A DNA stretch of 30,546 nucleotides from a virus: the IMG/VR virus record IMGVR_UViG_3300046411_001280, positions 1 through 30,546 of that record, one strand, 5' to 3'. Below the pieces are notes generated by a model. The model worked only from the letters and a program-made list of their open reading frames with translations. It was not told the DNA's origin and did not search any database. Shown one piece after another: positions 25,040-30,546 of the stretch. How positions within the stretch are numbered: the first letter of the stretch is position 1; each line of letters opens with the position of its first letter. Position numbers and translations under genes: made by a program.

Positions 25040-28000
25040 ATGTCGACGTTAATTAAGTTAAAAAGAAGTGCCGTAGCAGGTCGTATTCCGACTACCTCTA
25101 ATTTAGAGTTAGGCGAATTAGCGATCAACACAGCTGACGGTAAAATCTATATTAAACAAGATGTCGGTGGAACAGAATCCATCGTTGAGTTTAGTGCAGA
25201 CCCTAATGATTTATTAACTTTAATTAAAACTGTCGACGGAGCTGGTTCAGGTTTAGATGCCGACCTGCTGGACGGGATTGACTCTCTCCAATTCTTAAGG
25301 TCAGATGAAGATGACACATTTGACGGAAACTTAGTTGTCACTGGTAATCTTACCGTGTCTGGTAATACCACATATGTTAATACTGAGACTATTCAGTTAT
25401 CAGATAACATTATTACTCTTAACGCTAATTTTGATGGAGCAACTGCAACTGAAGATGCAGGTATTGAAGTTGAAAGAGGTGACGAATCTAATGTTGTATT
25501 ACAATGGAATGAAACAAATAATTACTGGGAAATTGCTTCAGGTGGTACAACCGGACGTATCATTACAACTGGAGATGAAGGCTCAGGCAATGGATTTGAC
25601 GCTGACCAACTAGACGGCCAAGAAGGTACGTATTATTTAGATTTTACAAATACTACTAATAAGCCCGACCCACAAATCGACGTCAATTTATCAGGGAAGG
25701 CAACCGGGTCAGGGACGACCACTTTAACAGATTTAGGTAATGGAACAATTAATATTACCACTGAACTTGCAAATACTGCAGTTACAGCTGGTTCTTACGG
25801 TTCTGCTTCTCAGATTCCAACATTTACTGTCGATGAAGACGGAAGGCTTACAGCTGCTTCTGAAGTTGATGTAGCTGGTGTTAGTGATACACAATGGTAC
25901 AACGCAAATAATACTTTCCAAATTAATACAGTTGATGGTACCTCATTTAATTCTGTTATTAACCAATTTACAAACCTTACAGTCAACGGTGATATAGTTG
26001 TTACTGGTACTGTTGATGGTCGTGATATATTAGCAGATGGTACCAAGTTAGATAATATTGAAACTGGTGCTCAAGTTAACATTTCAAATACAGAAATATT
26101 TACTGCTATTAAAGGTTTAGATGGTACAGGTTCAGGTTTAGATGCAGATTTATTAGATGGACAAGAAGGTACTTACTATCTTGACTATGTTAATTTTACA
26201 AATACTCCACACATTTTAAGTAATACAGAAATTGTTCAAATCATTTTAGATAATGATGGAGAATTTTCTGGTATTGATGCTGACTTCTTAGATGGAGCAA
26301 ATAGTTCTTTCTATCTAGACTTTACAAATACAACAAATAAACCAGACCCAGAATTGACATTAAGTGGAGATGTTACTGGTTCAGCTACATTCACAGATTT
26401 AGGAAACGCTACACTTACTGCTGATATTGCAGCTTCAGGTGTTACAGCTGGTTCTTATGGTGGTGGTACTTCAATTCCAGTTATTACAGTTGGAGCTGAT
26501 GGTCGTTTAACAACTGTTACAACCGCTTCTGTTGCTGGTTTATCTGGTACCGAATGGTATTCAGCTAATAACACATTCCAAGTTAATACAGGTGATGGTT
26601 CAAGTTATAATGCTATTATATCAGACTTTGATGCAAATGTCAACTTTGGTGCAGGAATTGATGTTACTGGAGATATTACAGTTACTGGTAATGTTGATGG
26701 TCGTGATGTTTCAGTAGATGGTGCAAAACTTGATGGTATAGAAGCAGGAGCAACTGCTGACCAAAGCGCAGCTCAAATACTTACATTAATTAAAACAGTC
26801 GATGGAACAACATCAGGATTAGATGCTGATTTACTCGACGGCCAAGAAGGTTCTCATTATTTAGATTTTGGAAACTTTACAAATACACCAGACCCACAGA
26901 TTGATGTCACATTATCTGGTAAAGTTACAGGTACAGGTTCTACAATACTTACTGATTTAGGGAATGGCTCTATATCAATTACAGCAGAACTTGCAAATAC
27001 AGCAGTAACTGCAGGAACCTATGGTAGTGCTTCAGCAACACCAACTATTACAGTTGATGAAGATGGTCGTATTACTTCTGCTTCAGAAAATTCTATTAGA
27101 GGTATTGCAGACCTAACATGGCATAGTGCAAATACAACTCTTAATTTAGAAGCAGGTGATGGAACTCACTTCCTTGCTGATATACACAACTTTGGCGAAC
27201 TTGATATTAATGGTGATATCACAATCTCTGGAACAGTCGATGGGCGAGATGTTTCCGTTGACGGTACTAAATTAGATACCATTGAACAAAACGCTACAGC
27301 AGACCAAACTGCTGCTGAGATATTAACTGCAATTAAAACAGTTGATGGAACAACTTCAGGATTAGATGCTGATTTACTTGACGGACAACATGCTCAAGAT
27401 ATTATTAATTCAGCTTCTGCAAGTGCTGCAAACAATATTAACAATTCAACAATTACTATCACCGCAGGAAACGCGTTAGACGGTGGTGGTTCGTTTACAC
27501 TTAACCAAGTAGCTAATGGTGCAATTACAATTGACCATGAAGATACAAGTACAGCAACAAGTCAACTTGGTACTAATGGTAGTGTAATACAAGAAGTTGT
27601 CATAGATACTTTTGGTCATGTTACTGGCCTGAGTCAAGTCGACCTTGATGGTCGTTTTTATACCGAGACTGAACTAGATGCCGGTCAGCTCGATAGCAGA
27701 TATTATACCGAAACTGAACTTGACTCGGGCCAACTTGATTCCCGTTATTATACGGAAACAGAATTAGACGCTGGACAATTAGATAATCGTTACTTTACTG
27801 AAACTGAATTAACTAATGGTGAACTTGATAGTAGATATTATACAGAAACAGAATTAGATGCTGGTCAATTAGATAATCGTTATTATACCGAGACAGAATC
27901 TGACTCAATATTTGTTCCACAAACTCGAACAGTAACAGGAAATGATGGAGTTACTGGTGGTGGAGCATTAACTGGCGATGTAATATTAAGTCACGCTGAT

Positions 28001-28540
28001 ACTTCAAGCGTAGCAAATACTGGTAACTTAGACTTAGTTAATGCTGAAGTTATTGAGAGTATGAATTTTGATAAATTCGGCCATGTGGTTGGGTTTAGTA
28101 CAGGTAATCTTCAAGTATTAACAATCGCAATTGCTGATGCAAGATATGTAAATGTTACTGGTGATGTAATGACCGGTGATTTGACTGTTCCTAATTTATC
28201 AGCAAATAATATTTTACTTGATGAGATTGATTATACTTCTGGTGAGTCCTCAACAAGTTTTGGTTTTCCAACAACAATATTTGAATTTAGTGAAACAGAT
28301 TATAACAGTGCTGAATTAATTATTACAGCAACTGACGGAAGTAATAGACATATAACAAAATTATTAATAGTACACGATGGCTCAACTGCATATGCAACTG
28401 AGTTTGGTAGTATATTTACAAATACAAGTTTAGCAGAATATGACGTTGACATGCAATCTGGTAATGTTGTATTGAATGCAACTGCAGCAAGTTCCAATGC
28501 AACAACATATAAAATAGCTGCAACGTTGATTAGAGATTAG
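25040..28540 (+). CDS. Tail fibre protein (1166 aa) with LDADLLDG and YTETELD repeats
   Basis: Residues 1-50: KLKRSAVAGRIP, LELGELAINTADGKIYIK, a common N-terminal attachment domain of marine phage fibres. Residues about 70-80 hold GSGLDADLLDG, the first of six copies. Residues 110-170: a DNIITLNANFDG, GIEVERGDE, WNETNNYWEI module shared with the next gene. Residues 209-785: three large related modules (starts 25667, 26345, 26891), each with TDLGN, ANTAVTAGSYG, VDEDGRxTxAS, GTVDGRD and KLDxIE. Residues 873-958: five 15-residue YYTETELDAGQLDSR units plus a partial sixth, probably coiled coil. The C-terminus (FGFPTTIFEFSE, YNSAELIITATDGS, ending KIAATLIRD) is a compact beta domain and probable receptor-binding or capping tip. 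No S74 domain. Confidence 0.87.
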   Translation: MSTLIKLKRSAVAGRIPTTSNLELGELAINTADGKIYIKQDVGGTESIVEFSADPNDLLTLIKTVDGAGSGLDADLLDGIDSLQFLRSDEDDTFDGNLVVTGNLTVSGNTTYVNTETIQLSDNIITLNANFDGATATEDAGIEVERGDESNVVLQWNETNNYWEIASGGTTGRIITTGDEGSGNGFDADQLDGQEGTYYLDFTNTTNKPDPQIDVNLSGKATGSGTTTLTDLGNGTINITTELANTAVTAGSYGSASQIPTFTVDEDGRLTAASEVDVAGVSDTQWYNANNTFQINTVDGTSFNSVINQFTNLTVNGDIVVTGTVDGRDILADGTKLDNIETGAQVNISNTEIFTAIKGLDGTGSGLDADLLDGQEGTYYLDYVNFTNTPHILSNTEIVQIILDNDGEFSGIDADFLDGANSSFYLDFTNTTNKPDPELTLSGDVTGSATFTDLGNATLTADIAASGVTAGSYGGGTSIPVITVGADGRLTTVTTASVAGLSGTEWYSANNTFQVNTGDGSSYNAIISDFDANVNFGAGIDVTGDITVTGNVDGRDVSVDGAKLDGIEAGATADQSAAQILTLIKTVDGTTSGLDADLLDGQEGSHYLDFGNFTNTPDPQIDVTLSGKVTGTGSTILTDLGNGSISITAELANTAVTAGTYGSASATPTITVDEDGRITSASENSIRGIADLTWHSANTTLNLEAGDGTHFLADIHNFGELDINGDITISGTVDGRDVSVDGTKLDTIEQNATADQTAAEILTAIKTVDGTTSGLDADLLDGQHAQDIINSASASAANNINNSTITITAGNALDGGGSFTLNQVANGAITIDHEDTSTATSQLGTNGSVIQEVVIDTFGHVTGLSQVDLDGRFYTETELDAGQLDSRYYTETELDSGQLDSRYYTETELDAGQLDNRYFTETELTNGELDSRYYTETELDAGQLDNRYYTETESDSIFVPQTRTVTGNDGVTGGGALTGDVILSHADTSSVANTGNLDLVNAEVIESMNFDKFGHVVGFSTGNLQVLTIAIADARYVNVTGDVMTGDLTVPNLSANNILLDEIDYTSGESSTSFGFPTTIFEFSETDYNSAELIITATDGSNRHITKLLIVHDGSTAYATEFGSIFTNTSLAEYDVDMQSGNVVLNATAASSNATTYKIAATLIRD
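25667..27400 (+). repeat. Three large paralogous modules within the 1166-aa fibre
   Basis: Modules start with DPQIDVNLSGK, DPELTLSGDV and DPQIDVTLSGK at 25667, 26345 and 26891 (226 and 182 residues apart). The first carries an extra 44-residue GIDADFLDG unit. Confidence 0.85.
27656..27913 (+). repeat. 45-bp (15-aa) YTETELDAGQLDSR repeats
   Basis: Five full units (27656-27700, 27701-27745, 27746-27790, 27791-27835, 27836-27880) and a partial sixth to 27913. Amino acids are nearly constant but codons differ strongly from unit to unit. Confidence 0.92.
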
Positions 28541-28548
28541 AATAAATA
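28541..28548 (+). promoter_or_regulatory. Putative late promoter element AATAAATA
   Basis: AATAAATA begins one base after the stop of the 1166-aa fibre and lies 52 bases before the ATG of the last gene. The 59-base gap also contains a good GGGGAGA ribosome binding site at 28584-28590. Confidence 0.42.
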
Positions 28549-28565
28549 AAGGTAAGACAAACAAA

Positions 28566-28610
28566 ATGTTAATACGCCAATCTGGGGAGAGTGAACCGAA
28601 TGGCCAATGA
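28566..28610 (+). CDS. Possible 14-codon leader ORF overlapping the next start
   Basis: ATG at 28566 opens MLIRQSGESEPNGQ and ends at TGA 28608-28610, overlapping the ATG (28600) of the fibre gene in another frame. There is no clear ribosome binding site of its own (the upstream AAAGG at 28548-28552 is 13 bases away). It could be chance or a coupling leader. Confidence 0.15.
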   Translation: MLIRQSGESEPNGQ

Positions 28611-30546
28611 TAAGAAATTTATAGTCAAGAACGGCCTCTTGACGCCCGAAAATGCTGTTATCGGTTCAAATACTGATACCGGCGAAAAACTTCAAGTTAC
28701 TGGAGATACAGTTCTTACGCAATCTACTGCGGGAACTCCTACGCTTAAAGTTACGAACTCAGGTGGCAATAGTGCTATCATTGGTCAATTTGAAGGTGAC
28801 TCATCTGCCCTTCAAGTCAAAAATTTAACAACTGGTGATTATCAGTTAGTTAATACAGGTCAAAATAACGGTATTATTTTCTATAATGATACTGGTGGTA
28901 TTTCAATTCAATATAACGGTGGCGATCGACTAGTACTATCAAATACTGGTAACGAATTCACTGGTTTATCCAATACAACAATTGATGGTAATAGAATCCT
29001 TACAACTGCTGATGAAGGTGCAGGTAATGGATTAGATGCTGATACGGTTGATGGTTTAGAAGCTGCACAATTTGTTCGTGCTGATGTTTCTGATATCATG
29101 GCTGGTAGCTATACCATTCAAAACGATTTAACAATTTCTGGTGACTTAACAGTTTCTGGTAATACAACTTATCTTGCCACAGAAGAAATTAAACTCGACG
29201 ATAACATTATAACACTTAATGCAAACTTTGTAGGTTCTTCTCCTACAGAAAATGCAGGTATTGAAGTAGAGCGTGGTACACTCGACAACGCTAAAGTTAT
29301 TTGGAACGAAACAAGTGATTATTGGCAACTAGAAGTTAATAACGCAGTTCTTGGTCGTATTATTACAACTGCAGACGAAGGTCCAGGTAACGGATTTGAT
29401 GCCGATACAGTAGATGGTTTAGAAGCTGCACAATTTTTAAGAAGTGATGCAGATGATACTGCTACTGGTAATATTACAATAGAGGGTGACCTTACAGTTG
29501 GTGATAACGCGGGTCCTGCACAAATATTCTTTGATGGTCAAAACAACAACAGAACATTATATTCTAATAATGGTGAAATTGGATTTTTAAATAGCGCTGC
29601 TAACTGGGCAATGAAATCAGATGCTTCAGGTGACCTTGAAGTAGAACGTGATGTTGAAGCAGGTCGTGATGTTACAGCAGATAGAAATATAGTTGCAGAA
29701 GATGATATTACAGCAACAACTGGTAATGTTTCTGCTACAGCAGGTGATGTTACAGCTGGTGACGATGTTATTGCACAAAATAATGTAACGGCCACAACAG
29801 GTAATGTTGCAGCTACGGCAGGTAATGTAACCGCAGGACAAGATGTTACTGCTGGTGATGACATGATCGCCCAAAACAATATTACTTCAACAGCAGGAAA
29901 TATAACAGCAACTGCAGGTAATGTTTCAGCAACAGTTGGTGACGTAACTGCAGGTGATGATGTTATTGCACAAAATAATGTCACAGCTACATCAGGTAAT
30001 GTAACTGCTGGCGATAGCATGACGGCTCAAAATGATATTACAGCTACAACAGGTAATATTACAGCTTCAGCTGGTGCAGTAAGTGCTGCAACAACAGTTA
30101 CTGCTGGAACTGATGTTATTGGTAAAAGGTTTGTAGACGCAGATAATAATGCTCGTTATATGGACCCAGCAACTGGTGGTAATGTTGCAGGCACGTGGAA
30201 CTGGAATAATGGTACGATTGATAATTTAAACAATCTTACATTTAACGACCCAGGTCCAAACGAAGGTATTCAGTGGAAAGGTGGTAGTGATTGGAGAATA
30301 TACGAATCACCAAATGATTTAACAACAAACGCTGGTGGTAATCTTCAATTCACAACAGGTAGCACATGGCGCTTCCGTATGGAATCGGATGGTGACTTCT
30401 TTGCTTCTAAAGATATTTCTGCAGGCGGAAATATATCAGGTGGTAGTGGTACCTTTACAGGTGATGTTACTGCTCCAAGATTTGTTGATGCCGATGATAC
30501 TAATTATTTCGCAGACCCAGCAGGTTCTTCCGAATTCCATGATTTA
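28600..30546 (+). CDS. Tail fibre protein, N-terminal 649 codons (3' truncated by window edge)
   Basis: Translated by hand from ATG 28600 and open to the last base. The ATG is preferred over in-frame GTG 28591 because GGGGAGA (28584-28590) is nine bases from the ATG but adjacent to the GTG. Start: MANDKKFIVKNGLLTPENAV, a common N-terminus of marine phage fibres. Residues about 140-155 and 262-277 hold GNGLDADTVDGLEAAQF, and residues 188-245 the DNIITLNANF, GIEVERGT, WNETSDYWQL module shared with the 1166-aa fibre. Residues 348-508: short GNVTATAGDVTAGDDV repeats, probably a beta-solenoid. Two FVDADxxxYxxDPA motifs follow (near 30130 and 30480), the second at the window end. The C-terminal tip is outside the window. 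Confidence 0.87.
   Translation, partial: MANDKKFIVKNGLLTPENAVIGSNTDTGEKLQVTGDTVLTQSTAGTPTLKVTNSGGNSAIIGQFEGDSSALQVKNLTTGDYQLVNTGQNNGIIFYNDTGGISIQYNGGDRLVLSNTGNEFTGLSNTTIDGNRILTTADEGAGNGLDADTVDGLEAAQFVRADVSDIMAGSYTIQNDLTISGDLTVSGNTTYLATEEIKLDDNIITLNANFVGSSPTENAGIEVERGTLDNAKVIWNETSDYWQLEVNNAVLGRIITTADEGPGNGFDADTVDGLEAAQFLRSDADDTATGNITIEGDLTVGDNAGPAQIFFDGQNNNRTLYSNNGEIGFLNSAANWAMKSDASGDLEVERDVEAGRDVTADRNIVAEDDITATTGNVSATAGDVTAGDDVIAQNNVTATTGNVAATAGNVTAGQDVTAGDDMIAQNNITSTAGNITATAGNVSATVGDVTAGDDVIAQNNVTATSGNVTAGDSMTAQNDITATTGNITASAGAVSAATTVTAGTDVIGKRFVDADNNARYMDPATGGNVAGTWNWNNGTIDNLNNLTFNDPGPNEGIQWKGGSDWRIYESPNDLTTNAGGNLQFTTGSTWRFRMESDGDFFASKDISAGGNISGGSGTFTGDVTAPRFVDADDTNYFADPAGSSEFHDL
29641..30120 (+). 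repeat. GNVTATxGDVTAGDDVIAQNN short repeats
   Basis: The anchor AGDDVIAQNN (variants AGDDMIAQNN, AGDSMTAQND) has its Gly codon at 29758, 29854, 29953 and 30010, spacing 96, 99 and 57 bases. Five- to six-residue GN[VI][TSA]AT steps fill the intervals. Confidence 0.85.

Noticed and set aside
27656-27913. Regular 45-base repeats that could suggest a CRISPR array or minisatellite
   Set aside because: The units are contiguous without spacers, in frame, and conserved as amino acids while codons vary; they are a coding repeat.
28591-28593. GTG at 28591 as the start of the last gene
   Set aside because: It is one base from the GGGGAGA site, too close for initiation; ATG at 28600 has ideal spacing.
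25040-30546. Diversity-generating retroelement target in the fibre genes
   Set aside because: No reverse transcriptase, template repeat or C-type-lectin-like variable end is visible in the window.

Overview
The window looks like part of the late structural region of a marine T4-like myovirus (a tailed phage of the cyanophage or pelagiphage type). It is AT-rich (mid-to-upper 30s % GC by eye), every gene is on the + strand, and genes abut or overlap by 1-4 bases. Almost all coding capacity goes into very long, repeat-built, all-beta or collagen-like virion proteins. I see no replication, metabolism, lysis, tRNA or integration gene. Host assignment (cyanobacterium, SAR11 or other marine bacterium) is inference only.

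Layout: (1) the C-terminal part of a baseplate/neck-type virion protein (3-1364), a 61-aa coiled-coil protein (1375-1560) and a 361-aa fibre ending in an S74 self-cleaving chaperone (1560-2645) form one tight cluster. (2) After a gap with a late-promoter-like AATAAATA comes a giant 3736-aa gene (2700-13910). It has an N-terminal beta-helix-like repeat, a pectin-lyase-like region, then a tandem array of eleven Cys-x-x-Asp modules with Cys/His-rich 'YDPxTG' modules plugged into its loops, and a conserved-looking C-terminus. (3) A 147-aa beta-rich protein (13931-14374). (4) A 1793-aa collagen-like fibre with four related globular inserts and a second S74 domain (14419-19800), followed at once by a 169-aa ParB/Srx-like protein with a GNTRL motif (19801-20310). 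(5) A 112-aa virion protein (20366-20704) overlapping a 1432-aa repetitive fibre (20701-24999). (6) A 1166-aa fibre (25040-28540). (7) The first 649 codons of another fibre (28600 to the window end, still open).

The proteins probably cooperate as tail fibres and tail or baseplate decorations for host recognition. The large fibres share small modules (LDADLLDG, DNIITLNANF, HADTS...FGHVT, DxxYxxDPA), so the locus looks assembled by module duplication and shuffling. TAAATA elements lie in five of the six intergenic gaps that are longer than 15 bases and not already bridged by overlapping genes, which fits T4-type late transcription.

Most worth following up: the giant gene's plug-in domain architecture with possible metal sites; a strong depletion of GATC across the window, where every surviving GATC touches a CpG; the Gln-rich collagen fibre with four paralogous inserts; and a lone enzyme-like ParB/Srx protein inside a structural operon.
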